Below, one piece after another: positions 45,058 through 54,427 of a stretch of DNA of 61,940 bases. The stretch is taken from NCBI GenBank assembly GCA_945861585.1, contig CAMAVC010000008.1:1-61940 (forward strand), read 5' to 3'. The DNA is from Planctomicrobium piriforme. GTDB lineage: Bacteria > Planctomycetota > Planctomycetia > Pirellulales > UBA1268. Position 1 is the stretch's first letter, and every line of letters begins with the position of its first letter. Position numbers and translations under genes: made by a program. Under the pieces are notes generated by a model. That model was not told where the DNA came from, searched no databases, and saw only the letters and a list, made by a program, of their open reading frames with translations.

Positions 45058-48000
45058 CCAGTCCTCCGGGCATCGTGGTCGGTGTCGCCGGCCAGCCGCA
45101 GCCGCGGCCGGACGAGGGGCACGTGAGCCTGAGCGGCGAGCAGCACGTGAATGGCCACGCGGGTGCCACAGCCGGGGCTCGAGTCGATCGAAAGCGAGCC
45201 GCCAAGCTCGGCTACCCTCGCCCGCATATTCGCGAGGCCGTCGTGGTCGTCACGGGCCGGTGCCATGGGTGCGAAGCCGCAGCCGTCGTCAGCGATCGAG
45301 ATGTCGATCGCGTTACCGTGACACGTCAGCGAGACATCGAGCGTCGTCGCGCGGGCGTGCTTGAGTACGTTCGCTACCGCTTCCCGCACGAGCATGCAGA
45401 GGTGGTGTCGAACCGTGGAAGGCAGCCCGACGTCGGGCACGTCGTCTTCGACCTGGATCGACAGTTCCAGATCACCGGTGCGGGCCAGCTCCTCGACGTC
45501 GTGGGCGAGAAACGTGAACAGCCGCTGGAGCGTGTCGTTCGCGGGATTGACCGCCCACACGATCTCGTCCACGGCCCGCGTCAGCCCCTGGGCACTGCGA
45601 AACATCTCATCGAGTGCCTCGTCGAGCTGTGGGTTGCTGCTGACGCTGGTTTGCGGCTCACCTGGAGAACTGCGACGCATGATGTCGCTCAACATCGCCA
45701 TCTGAGCGAGGCCTGCCCCGAGACCGTCGTGGATGTCGCGGGCGATTCGCGCCCGGTCGCGCTGTCGCTCGTGTTCGCGTTCGAGCTCGGCGATCCGCCG
45801 TCTGGCCAGCGCCCGGCTTACGGCCGTGCCGCCCGCAGCGGCGAGCGCCGCGACGCCCATGCCCACCGCCACGAGGAACCAGGTGGTCTTCCAGAACGGC
45901 GTGGGGATCATGATCTGGACCGCTCCAGCCGGGGCATCTTCGACCGCGTCGCCCCGGAGATGCCGCACTTCGAAACGATGTTGGCCCGGAGGGATCGAGG
46001 CGTACGTGCGCTCGGTGTCGCGAGCGGGCAGGGACCAGTCGGCATCGACGCCGACGAGCCGGGTCTGGTAGAGCGGCGGATCGAACTCGTGCGTCGTGAC
46101 GTCGGCCCACCGGAAATGCGACTGCGCGTCGACGAGCCGGTGCTCCACAGTGATCGCGGGCCGTGAGGCCGTGTCAGGCACTGAGAGTCGCGCCGGATCG
46201 ACCGTCACGATCCCGGCGGACGTCGTGGCAAGCAGCCCGCGGCCCGGCACGTGGACCAAGCCGCCGAGGAGCTCCGCGTCGCCGAGCCCGTCGAGCGGAC
46301 CGAGCACGATGCCGCGGACGAAACTGCGGCGGCCGGCGGCGAGGTCGTCAAGGTCATTGATGCGAATCCCCTGGAGATAGCCGTCACGAAATGCGAGCCA
46401 CAGGCGGCCCGCATCGTCGGCGGCCAACTCCACGATCGCCCGCTCGGCGAGCCCGTGCCGCGTATCGAAGAGCGTGGCGTGGCCGCTCGAGTCGCGGCGC
46501 AGAAGGCCCGTGTCGCCGGCCGCCCAGAGCGTCTGGTCGGGGGTGCGCAGGAACCGCACCATCCGTTTTCCGGGCATGAGCGGCGCCGGAACTTCCTGCG
46601 CGATGCTACCATCGGCCGCCAGACGCTCGATGCCCTGGCCCTGGACGGCGATGAGCAGGCTGCCGTCGCGCTCGGCGAGCAGGCCGAGCACGGGCGGCAG
46701 GGTGTTGTTGGGGAAAGGGTCGACGAAGTCGAAGCAGTTTCGCTTCCGGTTGTAACGGGCCAGGCCGGCCAGGGTGCCCGCCCACACCGAGTTGGCGGAG
46801 TCGCAGGCCAGCGAGGTGACGTTTCGCAACTCGCGAAGCAGCTTGGGTGTCTGGGTAACCATCTCCGACGAGCCGCTGCGGACGACATGCACGAACGAGT
46901 CGCGGCTGCCGACGAAGAGCGTGCCGTCGGCCGCCTCTGTAATCGCCGTCGGCACGACCTCCGCGGAGAGTGCAGCGATCACGTCGTGCCGCGACGAGTT
47001 GCCCTCCTTGCCTCCGGCTGCCGGCGCGAGCCGGACGACCGCCGCGGCGATCCCTGCCACGAGCGATCCGTCGCGCCGTGTCCACATGACCCCGCAGGGC
47101 GGCAGCGGCGCCTGCTGGAGCGACGTCCTGCTGATCGAGAGCAGCCCTCCCGAACACGCGGCCCAGAGCACGCCCCGGCGGTCGGTTGTGAGGCGGTGGG
47201 TGGTGAGGGAGAAGTCGTTGAGCCCATCCAGGATCGTCCGCCACGAGCCGTCTCGCAGCACGTGCATCGCGGCATGGGTCGCCAGCCAGACGGTGCCGTC
47301 GGGGCCCTCGCAGATTTTGCCTGCGCGGTTCGTGGCGCTGGGCTTCGTGGCCATCGGGTATTCGTGCCACGCGTCGTCGCGATACACAGCCGCCCCCTCG
47401 ACCGTGTGCGACTCAAGATCGATGAGCCCCGTCCAAATCCCTGAGTCGCCCGCCGAGAGGTGTGTCATGCGCTTGGCGACCGGCCCGTCGTCGGCATGAG
47501 CCACGCCACTGCGAATCCGCCGCACACCGCCGTAACCCCACAGCCAGAGGTCGGAAGTGCGGCGATCGATCGCCGCCTGGAGATAGTCGAACGGAGGCCT
47601 CGGGCGCTGCAGGGAATGGGGCACGAACTTCGCTCCGTCGAAATCGACGACCGTGTTCATCCCGTAGAGCAGTGGTCGGCCTGCCTGTGGGAACGCGACG
47701 CCCCGGAAGTCACCGGCGGAATAGCGATACACGGCCCAGTCTCCCGGCATGGAGCGGTCGATATCGGCCGTGGGCATGGCCACGGCCGCGCCCTTCGCGC
47801 AGACGAGCCACAGGCGGCCGTCCGGGGCGACCCCGATGCTGCGAAAATTGCCGATCTGTCTACGGATCGAGTCGGCAACGGGGGCAGGGAGCGTGTCGAA
47901 CCGGCGGCCGTCGAAACGCATGAGGTGCGATTGGCTGACGCACCACACGGCATCATCGGCAGCCACGGCCACGCCCACGGGCGACATCGCGGCGAGACCA

Positions 48001-48155
48001 TCCTCGACGGTCCACCAGCGGATGGCGTAGGCACCGGAGGGGTCGAGCTTCGAGCCGGCGGCACGGGCCGCTGCGGCGGGCAGCGACGCGATCACGAGCG
48101 CGGCGACAGCCGCGGCATAACGCCGTCGAACGGCATCGCGGCTCCCCCGTCTCAT
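45054..48155 (-). CDS. sensor histidine kinase with two-component-regulator propeller
   Basis: 1033 residues from ATG MRRGSRDAVR, with AGGA suitably upstream and a signal peptide; in-frame ATGs upstream are less likely. A large periplasmic region has repeated propeller segments such as DGLAAMSPVGVAVAADDAVW and GTVWLATHAAMHVL. A Y_Y_Y-type Ig domain (about 690-755) and one membrane helix (about 760-785) follow. HisKA_3 has RIARDIHDGLGAGLAQM with H809; HATPase has REAVANVLKHA, DDGCGF and GLANMRARVAELGG. It probably senses an extracellular glycan or breakdown product, as related propeller kinases do (inference). Confidence 0.92.
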   Translation of the reverse strand: MRRGSRDAVRRRYAAAVAALVIASLPAAAARAAGSKLDPSGAYAIRWWTVEDGLAAMSPVGVAVAADDAVWCVSQSHLMRFDGRRFDTLPAPVADSIRRQIGNFRSIGVAPDGRLWLVCAKGAAVAMPTADIDRSMPGDWAVYRYSAGDFRGVAFPQAGRPLLYGMNTVVDFDGAKFVPHSLQRPRPPFDYLQAAIDRRTSDLWLWGYGGVRRIRSGVAHADDGPVAKRMTHLSAGDSGIWTGLIDLESHTVEGAAVYRDDAWHEYPMATKPSATNRAGKICEGPDGTVWLATHAAMHVLRDGSWRTILDGLNDFSLTTHRLTTDRRGVLWAACSGGLLSISRTSLQQAPLPPCGVMWTRRDGSLVAGIAAAVVRLAPAAGGKEGNSSRHDVIAALSAEVVPTAITEAADGTLFVGSRDSFVHVVRSGSSEMVTQTPKLLRELRNVTSLACDSANSVWAGTLAGLARYNRKRNCFDFVDPFPNNTLPPVLGLLAERDGSLLIAVQGQGIERLAADGSIAQEVPAPLMPGKRMVRFLRTPDQTLWAAGDTGLLRRDSSGHATLFDTRHGLAERAIVELAADDAGRLWLAFRDGYLQGIRINDLDDLAAGRRSFVRGIVLGPLDGLGDAELLGGLVHVPGRGLLATTSAGIVTVDPARLSVPDTASRPAITVEHRLVDAQSHFRWADVTTHEFDPPLYQTRLVGVDADWSLPARDTERTYASIPPGQHRFEVRHLRGDAVEDAPAGAVQIMIPTPFWKTTWFLVAVGMGVAALAAAGGTAVSRALARRRIAELEREHERQRDRARIARDIHDGLGAGLAQMAMLSDIMRRSSPGEPQTSVSSNPQLDEALDEMFRSAQGLTRAVDEIVWAVNPANDTLQRLFTFLAHDVEELARTGDLELSIQVEDDVPDVGLPSTVRHHLCMLVREAVANVLKHARATTLDVSLTCHGNAIDISIADDGCGFAPMAPARDDHDGLANMRARVAELGGSLSIDSSPGCGTRVAIHVLLAAQAHVPLVRPRLRLAGDTDHDARRTG

Positions 48156-48270
48156 GGGTGGCATCCTGTCGCGTCCAGTCCCTGACCTGCTCGCCATGAT
48201 GCCACGGAGTCGCCGCTGCTGCATGGCGGAAGTGCCCACACAGTCGTTTCTGCCCTAAAAAACAGCCTTA

Positions 48271-48420
48271 TCACATAAACTGCGACATGATGCGGGCCGA
48301 GGCAGGACCTAGTCTTTGGGGAGGTCAGAGAGTTCCCCGGGGGTCTTCCCAATGTCGCGACCCAAGACGACCGCACAATCCAACGCGGGTTCGAACATTC
48401 CGGTTGTGGTTCCCGCGTGG
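48271..48420 (+). promoter_or_regulatory. shared leader element, copy 3 (upstream of PATR/PEP-CTERM gene)
   Basis: Box A TCACATAAACTGCGACA (48271-48287), then 51 nt, then box C GGGGGTCTTCCCAATGTCGC (48339-48358), then 62 nt to an ATG at 48421. The spacing matches copies 1 and 2 within two bases. Part of box C (ATGTCGC) is the exact complement of GCGACAT in box A. Confidence 0.65.
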
Positions 48421-50946
48421 ATGCGTCGTGTGTGCGTTATCGCACGGTGGCACTGCGTGGTGGGCGCTCTCGTCTTCGCGTTCTCGCCTCAGGCAGTCCT
48501 CGCGCAGACACTCCGCACCTGGAATGGCGGTGGCTCCGACAACAATTGGAACACGGCCGCCAATTGGACCACCGGCACCGCCCCCGTCGCCACCAACAGC
48601 CTCGTTTTTTCGGGGGCGACTCGGGTGACCAGTACGAACAACCTCACGGCCAACACGACCTTCGACAGCCTCACATTGACGCAGGCCGGCTTCACCCTCG
48701 CCGGCAATGCCCTGCAGTTGTCGTCATCGGGCACCGACATCTCGAGCTCGGGCGCCGGCACAAACCAGATCAGATTCGCGACTTCTGCCTCGACCGGCGA
48801 TCTCACGATCTCGGTTGGCAGCGGAAACAATCTGTCTTTCCAGAACGGCGGAAACATCGGCGGCTCGGGCGGCCTCATGAAGATCGGCACGGGTACGCTC
48901 ACACTCTCGGGCAGCAACAGCTACTCGGGCGTCACGACCATCTCGGCCGGCGTCCTGTCGCTGAACAGCGCTACCGCCCTCGCGGGCGGAGGCAACGTCA
49001 CGTTCGCTGGCGGCACGATGCAGTACACGACCTCAGGCTTGGGAATCGATGTGTCGGGGCGAATCGTCAGCAGCACCGCGGCAATCAACGTCTTCTTCGA
49101 CAGCGGCGTGACCGGCACAACCACTTGGGCCAACAGCATTGCAAGTTCCAACACGAATGGCCTCACGAAGTCGGGCTCGGGCGGCACGCTGATTCTCTCG
49201 GCGTCCAACGGATTTTCCGGCAACGTCTTGATTTCCGCCACCAATACGGGCGCTCAAAGCACGTTTCTTGTGGCCAACCATGCCTCCGCGCTCGGCTCGG
49301 GGACGTCGGTCACCGTCAACAAGGGTGCGCTCGTGATCGGCAGCGGCATCACAACGGGCTCGGGCAAGACACTTTCGGTGGGAAGTGCGGGCGGCGCATC
49401 GCTCACGGGCGGGCTCACCGTGTTCTCCGGCACCGGCACGTGGGCAGGTGCGGTCACTTTAACCGGTGCCCCCCGCATCGGCTACGAGAACGACAGTAGT
49501 CTGGTGATCGCGGGGGCGGTCAGCGGCAGCGCCGGCTTCACCGTGAGCGGCCAGGGCAACGACACAAACATCAACGATGGTAACGGTTCGGTCTTGCTAC
49601 AGAGTGTATCGACCTACACGGGCATCACCTCGATCGTCCGGGGCCGGCTCAGGATCGGCGTCGCCGATACGCTGCCCACGACGACGACACTCGATGTGCT
49701 CAACGCCGCCGTTGCTTCTGCCAACAAGGCCGCCACGTTCGACCTGAACGGCTTCAACCAGACCGTGGCGGGCCTCACGAGCACCGGCAACAACGGCGCG
49801 ACCAGCGGCACCGCTGGTTACGCCAACGGCTACGTGACCAACTCTGCCGGCGGCGCGGTGAAGACATTCACGGTCAACCAGGCGACGAGCGGCACCTACG
49901 CCGGCCTGATCACCGGTAACCTCGCCTTCACGAAGACCAACGCCGGCAATCTTACGCTGGTGCCGCTGTTCGTGACCACGAACGGCTCGAACACGTTCGT
50001 GAGCGGCACGAACACGTTCACGGGCGACACCCGCGTGAACGGCGGTACGCTCACGCTCTCCACGGCCGTGGGCTCCACGTCGCTGGCCCTGGCCGGCAGC
50101 ACGTTCGACAGCGATGGCGCGGGCACGCTTTCGTTTGGCACGATGACCGCGGTCACGTTCGGCGGCCTGAAGGGCGCGGGCGGCCTCGCCCTGCAAAACG
50201 GCTCGTCGGCCGCCGTCGCCCTCACGGTGGGCGCCAACAACGCATCCACGACGTACGCCGGCGCCCTCTCGGGTGCGGGAAGCCTCGTGAAGGTCGGCAG
50301 CGGCACGACGACCCTCGGCGGCGTGAATACCTACGCCGGCACGACCGCCGTTAACGTCGGCACGCTGCTCGTCAACGGCCAGCTCGGCGGCGGGGCGGTC
50401 AGCGTGGCGCCCGGCGCCACGCTCGGCGGCTCGGGTGTGATCGGCGGAGCCGTCACCGTCGATGGCCTCCTCTCTCCCGGCAATAGCCCGGGCGATCTCT
50501 CCGTCGCGTCGCTCGTGCTCAACGCTTCGAGCACCGTGCTCATGGAGATCGACGGCCCGACGGCCGGAACGCAGTATGACCAGGTCAGCATCCTTTCGGC
50601 CGGCTCGATCGCCTACGACGGCGCTCTTCAGCTCAATCTGAGCCAAGCGTTTAGCGACAACACGACGTTCAATCTTTTCGAAGGCTTCGGCACCTCGTTC
50701 AGCGGCAATTTCGCCACCGTCACGAGCGTCGGCTCTGCGTACAACGGCCTGACGTTCACCCGCGTGAACAACCTCTGGACGAGCACCTCGACGGGTGGCG
50801 GCCAGTCGATGGAGTTCAACCAGGCGACCGGCCAGCTCGTGATCGTGCCAGAACCGGGAGCCATCGCTCTTGCCGGCGTGGGCGTCGCGGCGGCGGCATG
50901 GGTCAGCCGGATCAGGGCGGCAGGGCGACGACGAGCGACCTCGTGA
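48421..50946 (+). CDS. autotransporter-associated beta-strand repeat (PATR) protein with PEP-CTERM
   Basis: 841 residues from ATG MRRVCVIARW; an ATG at 48352 would add 23. The later start gives a standard signal peptide (GALVFAFSPQAVLAQ) and fits the leader spacing of its two relatives. The body is repetitive Gly/Ser/Thr/Asn-rich beta-helix with PATR motifs: GGLMKIGTGTLTLSGSNSYSG, GLTKSGSGGTLILSASNG, SLVKVGSGTTTLGGVNTYAG. Near the end come GLLSPGNSPGDLSVASL and the exosortase signal VPEPGAIALAGVGVAAAAWVS with RRR. A surface-displayed protein; no outer-membrane barrel is seen. Confidence 0.88.
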   Translation: MRRVCVIARWHCVVGALVFAFSPQAVLAQTLRTWNGGGSDNNWNTAANWTTGTAPVATNSLVFSGATRVTSTNNLTANTTFDSLTLTQAGFTLAGNALQLSSSGTDISSSGAGTNQIRFATSASTGDLTISVGSGNNLSFQNGGNIGGSGGLMKIGTGTLTLSGSNSYSGVTTISAGVLSLNSATALAGGGNVTFAGGTMQYTTSGLGIDVSGRIVSSTAAINVFFDSGVTGTTTWANSIASSNTNGLTKSGSGGTLILSASNGFSGNVLISATNTGAQSTFLVANHASALGSGTSVTVNKGALVIGSGITTGSGKTLSVGSAGGASLTGGLTVFSGTGTWAGAVTLTGAPRIGYENDSSLVIAGAVSGSAGFTVSGQGNDTNINDGNGSVLLQSVSTYTGITSIVRGRLRIGVADTLPTTTTLDVLNAAVASANKAATFDLNGFNQTVAGLTSTGNNGATSGTAGYANGYVTNSAGGAVKTFTVNQATSGTYAGLITGNLAFTKTNAGNLTLVPLFVTTNGSNTFVSGTNTFTGDTRVNGGTLTLSTAVGSTSLALAGSTFDSDGAGTLSFGTMTAVTFGGLKGAGGLALQNGSSAAVALTVGANNASTTYAGALSGAGSLVKVGSGTTTLGGVNTYAGTTAVNVGTLLVNGQLGGGAVSVAPGATLGGSGVIGGAVTVDGLLSPGNSPGDLSVASLVLNASSTVLMEIDGPTAGTQYDQVSILSAGSIAYDGALQLNLSQAFSDNTTFNLFEGFGTSFSGNFATVTSVGSAYNGLTFTRVNNLWTSTSTGGGQSMEFNQATGQLVIVPEPGAIALAGVGVAAAAWVSRIRAAGRRRATS

Positions 50947-50957
50947 CGCGTGGCTGC

Positions 50958-53900
50958 ATGCTGCTCAAGCGTCACGCTCTGGCGATAGCAGGAACCCTCG
51001 GCGGGCTGCTCTGCGGACTTTCTCCGGCGGCGACTGTGGCCGATGACGTGACTACGGATCGTGCCCGTACCGAATTCTTCGAGAATCGAATTCGGCCGAT
51101 CCTCGTCGAGCACTGTCAGGAGTGCCACGGGCCGGAGAAGCAGGAGTCGGGCTTTGCGCTCGTGTCGCGCGAGGCCCTGCTCGCGGGAGGGCAGAGCGGG
51201 CCGGCGGTCGTGCCCGGCATGCCCGATGAGAGCCTGCTCGTGCAGGCCGTGCGGTACGACGGCCGCGAGATGCCCCCCGATGCAAAACTCGGAGACGACG
51301 AGATCGCCGCGATCGAGCAGTGGGTGCGTGACGGCGCCGCCTGGACCACGATGGGCTCGGGCGACGGCGTCGTGCTCGGCGACCAAAAGGCGCTCTTTGA
51401 GCAAGCAAAGACGCACTGGGCGTTGCAGCCGGTGAGGAAGCCGGCGGTGCCGGACGTTGCCACGGGAGCCGTGGCGACGCCGATCGACGCGTTTATCCTC
51501 GAGAAACTCACAGCGGCCGGGATCGAGCAGGCACCGCGGGCACCGCCGCGCACGCTCATCCGCCGGCTGTCGTTCGACCTCCGCGGCTTGCCGCCCACGC
51601 CCGAGGAGGTCGACGCCTTCATGGCCGACTTGGAGCGGGCGCCGTTTTCCGACGTCGCCGAGCCGAGCCCCGCGCAGACGCGGGCCCGGGCCGAGCACCG
51701 CGAGCGGGTGTGGCGGGACCTCGTCGAGAAGTTCCTTGCGTCGCCCCACTACGGCGAGCGTTGGGGCCGCCACTGGCTCGATGTGGCCCGCTACGCCGAC
51801 ACGCGAGATTTTCTCCCCGCTGGTGCTGACCGGACCTACCCCTTTGCCTGGACCTACCGCGATTGGGTCGTGAAGGCGTTCAACGAAGACATGCCGTTCG
51901 ACCGGTTCCTCAAGCTGCAGATCGCCGCCGATGCGTGGACGGAGACGCCGGACGCTCCCGACCTCGCTGCGCTCGGCATGCTGACGGTCGGCCCACGCTT
52001 TATCAACACGACAGACGAACAGATGGCCGACCGGATCGACGTGATCGGACGCGGCTTCCTCGGCTTGACGATCTCCTGCGCCCGCTGCCACGACCATAAA
52101 TATGACCCCATTCCCACGGCCGACTACTATGGCCTCTATGGCGTGTTCGCCAGCTGCGAGGAGCCGCAGGAACTGCCGCGGATCGCCGGGGCCGCACCGT
52201 CGGCCGATCTCGTCGCCGCCTATGAGAAGGTTCGGGCCGAGAAGGTTGCCGCCCGCACGGCCTACGGCGACGGTCTCCGCGAGAAGGCGCTGGCCGACCT
52301 GCGCAAACGCCCCGCGGACTATCTGCTCGGCTATCACGACCTCGCGATCACCAAGACGCAGTCGGTGAGTAGCCTGATCGACGCCCGCAAGCTCGACGCA
52401 GCGGCCATGACGCCGCTGTCCGACAATCTCGACAAGCTGAAGCGGATCGTGGAAGCCCGTCGCGATCCCGTACTCGGGCCGCTGCTCCTCGCGCTCACCG
52501 GGGGCCCCGACGAATTCAAGCGGCTGATTCCGCCGCTCATCGAGTCGGGTGTGATCCCGATTCGCAAGCCGACGGTCGTGAACGTGAACCCGCTCGTGCT
52601 CGCGCGGCTGCGGGCCGAGCCGCCGGCTGATGTGCGGGCGATGCTCGTGCTGTACGGCCGGTTGTTCGCCGATGTCGAGCGGCGCTGGCGGGAAGCGCGG
52701 CAATCATCTGCTGCGGCCGCTGCCCTCGACGACCCGGCCTGGGAGGCCGTGCGGCTCGTGCTCCATCCACCGGCCGACGCCGCCGTGCGGTCGCCGTTCG
52801 CGATCACTGGAACGCAGTGCATCCGGGCGGCGAACTTGCTCGGGAAGGCCCGCACCAAACTCGCCGCTCTCGACAGCGCCATCAGGGAAGTGGATGCGAC
52901 GCACCCCGGCGCGCCACCACGATCGTTCGTGCTCGTCGACAAGCCGAAGCCGGTGGAGCCGGTGGTGTTTCTGCGCGGTGACCCGCAGCGAAAGGGGCCG
53001 AAAGTGTCGCGGCACTTCCTCACCGTGCTCGGGGGCGGCGCGGCCTTCACGCAGGGCAGCGGACGCAAGGAACTCGCCGAGGCGATCGCCAGCCCGTCGA
53101 ACCCGCTCACCGCGCGGGTGTTTGTGAACCGCGTCTGGGCCCACCACTTCGGCAAGGGGCTCGTGGACACGCCGAGCGACTTTGGCTTTCGGGCGAATCG
53201 GCCGAGCCATCCCGAACTGCTCGACTGGCTGGCCGCCATCTTCGTGGAGGAGGGCTGGTCGGTGAAGGCCCTGCACCGGCGGATCGTGCTCTCGAACACC
53301 TACCGGCTGCGGAGCGAGGAGCCGCGCGGCGGCACGGCTGCGTTGGCCGAAACTGCCGATCCCGGCAACCGGCTACTCGCCCACGCGAACCGCCGCCGGC
53401 TCGACTTCGAGAGCATGCGCGACGCGATGCTCGCCACGACCGGCGGCCTTGATGCCACAGTCGGCGGCCGGCCTGTCGATCTCTCGGTAGAGCCCTTCAC
53501 CGGCCGGCGCACGCTCTACGGCCACATCGACCGGCTCAATCTCGATCCCATGTTTTCCACATTCGACTTTGCGTCGCCCGACGTCACGGCCGCCGAGCGG
53601 CCGACGACGATGGTGCCGCAGCAGGCGCTCTTTGCCATGAACCATCCGTTTGTCATCGAGCGTGCGCGGGCCGTGTGCGGCCAGGAGGCGTTCAAGGCCA
53701 GTGACGACGCAGCGAAGGCCGGGCTGCTCTATCGAGCGCTCTTCCAGCGGCCGCCGACTCCCCGCGAGGTTCTTTTGGCCACCGAGTTCGTGCGGTCCAC
53801 GCCCCGCGGCAGCGAACACGACCGCGGCGTATGGCGTTATGGCCGTGGCGACACGGCCGCGGCGGACGGCAGCCCGGGCCGGTTTTCACGGCTTGCGCAC

Positions 53901-54410
53901 TTCGACGGGCAACGCTACCAGGAGGGACTGGTGTTCCCCGATCCCGTTCATGGGTACTCGATGCTGTTGAAGACCGGCGGCCACCCCGGCCCGCGCGGCG
54001 ACGCGGTCATCCGCCGCTGGGTGTCGCCCGTGGACGGCGTGGTGGCGATCACCGGGCAGCTGCAGCATCTCTCCGACAAGGGCGATGGTGTCCACGGCAG
54101 GATTGTGCGTGGCGACGGCACGGTGCTCGGCGAGTGGACAGCGCTAAATGATCGGGTCGACGCGACCGTTGCCGAGGTGCCAGTGAAGACGGGAGACGTG
54201 CTCGACTTCGCCGTTGATTGCCGCGAAACCACGATGGCCGACTCATTCTCGTGGGCACCCGTCGTGACTGCGGTCACGACGGCACGCGCGCCCGCTGAGT
54301 CGTGGAACGCTCAGGCCGACTTCGCCGGCCCGCCGCCCCCGCTGCTCACACCCTGGGAGCAGTGTGCCCAGGCGCTCTTGCTCACCAACGAGTTTTGGTT
54401 CGTCGATTGA
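50958..54410 (+). CDS. planctomycete cytochrome C protein (PSCyt1-DUF1549-DUF1553) with inserted C-terminal domain
   Basis: 1150 residues from ATG MLLKRHALAI with signal peptide. PSCyt1 carries CQECH (C53-H57), DUF1549 carries IRRLSFDLRGLPPTP, SPHYGERWGRHWLDVARYAD and CARCHDHK (374-378). DUF1553 has NPLTARVFVNRVWAHHFGKGLVDTPSDFG and NRRRLDFESMRDAMLATTGGLD. Between the PTPREVLLATEF segment and the usual terminal LLLTNEFWFVD an extra domain of about 170 residues is inserted (RWVSPVDGVVAITGQL, VKTGDVLDFAVDCRETTMADSFSWAP), beta-sandwich-like. It precedes its DUF1501 partner by 17 bp. Confidence 0.9.
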   Translation: MLLKRHALAIAGTLGGLLCGLSPAATVADDVTTDRARTEFFENRIRPILVEHCQECHGPEKQESGFALVSREALLAGGQSGPAVVPGMPDESLLVQAVRYDGREMPPDAKLGDDEIAAIEQWVRDGAAWTTMGSGDGVVLGDQKALFEQAKTHWALQPVRKPAVPDVATGAVATPIDAFILEKLTAAGIEQAPRAPPRTLIRRLSFDLRGLPPTPEEVDAFMADLERAPFSDVAEPSPAQTRARAEHRERVWRDLVEKFLASPHYGERWGRHWLDVARYADTRDFLPAGADRTYPFAWTYRDWVVKAFNEDMPFDRFLKLQIAADAWTETPDAPDLAALGMLTVGPRFINTTDEQMADRIDVIGRGFLGLTISCARCHDHKYDPIPTADYYGLYGVFASCEEPQELPRIAGAAPSADLVAAYEKVRAEKVAARTAYGDGLREKALADLRKRPADYLLGYHDLAITKTQSVSSLIDARKLDAAAMTPLSDNLDKLKRIVEARRDPVLGPLLLALTGGPDEFKRLIPPLIESGVIPIRKPTVVNVNPLVLARLRAEPPADVRAMLVLYGRLFADVERRWREARQSSAAAAALDDPAWEAVRLVLHPPADAAVRSPFAITGTQCIRAANLLGKARTKLAALDSAIREVDATHPGAPPRSFVLVDKPKPVEPVVFLRGDPQRKGPKVSRHFLTVLGGGAAFTQGSGRKELAEAIASPSNPLTARVFVNRVWAHHFGKGLVDTPSDFGFRANRPSHPELLDWLAAIFVEEGWSVKALHRRIVLSNTYRLRSEEPRGGTAALAETADPGNRLLAHANRRRLDFESMRDAMLATTGGLDATVGGRPVDLSVEPFTGRRTLYGHIDRLNLDPMFSTFDFASPDVTAAERPTTMVPQQALFAMNHPFVIERARAVCGQEAFKASDDAAKAGLLYRALFQRPPTPREVLLATEFVRSTPRGSEHDRGVWRYGRGDTAAADGSPGRFSRLAHFDGQRYQEGLVFPDPVHGYSMLLKTGGHPGPRGDAVIRRWVSPVDGVVAITGQLQHLSDKGDGVHGRIVRGDGTVLGEWTALNDRVDATVAEVPVKTGDVLDFAVDCRETTMADSFSWAPVVTAVTTARAPAESWNAQADFAGPPPPLLTPWEQCAQALLLTNEFWFVD

Positions 54411-54427
54411 TCTTCGAGGGATTTGCC

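Noticed and set aside
42679..48287. Box A as a sigma54 (-24/-12) promoter
   Set aside because: No TGGCAC-N5-TTGC arrangement in any copy.
48352..48420. Upstream ATG as the start of the PATR/PEP-CTERM protein
   Set aside because: It would put 23 extra residues before the signal peptide and would break the box C-to-start spacing seen in the other two leader genes; kept as an alternative only.
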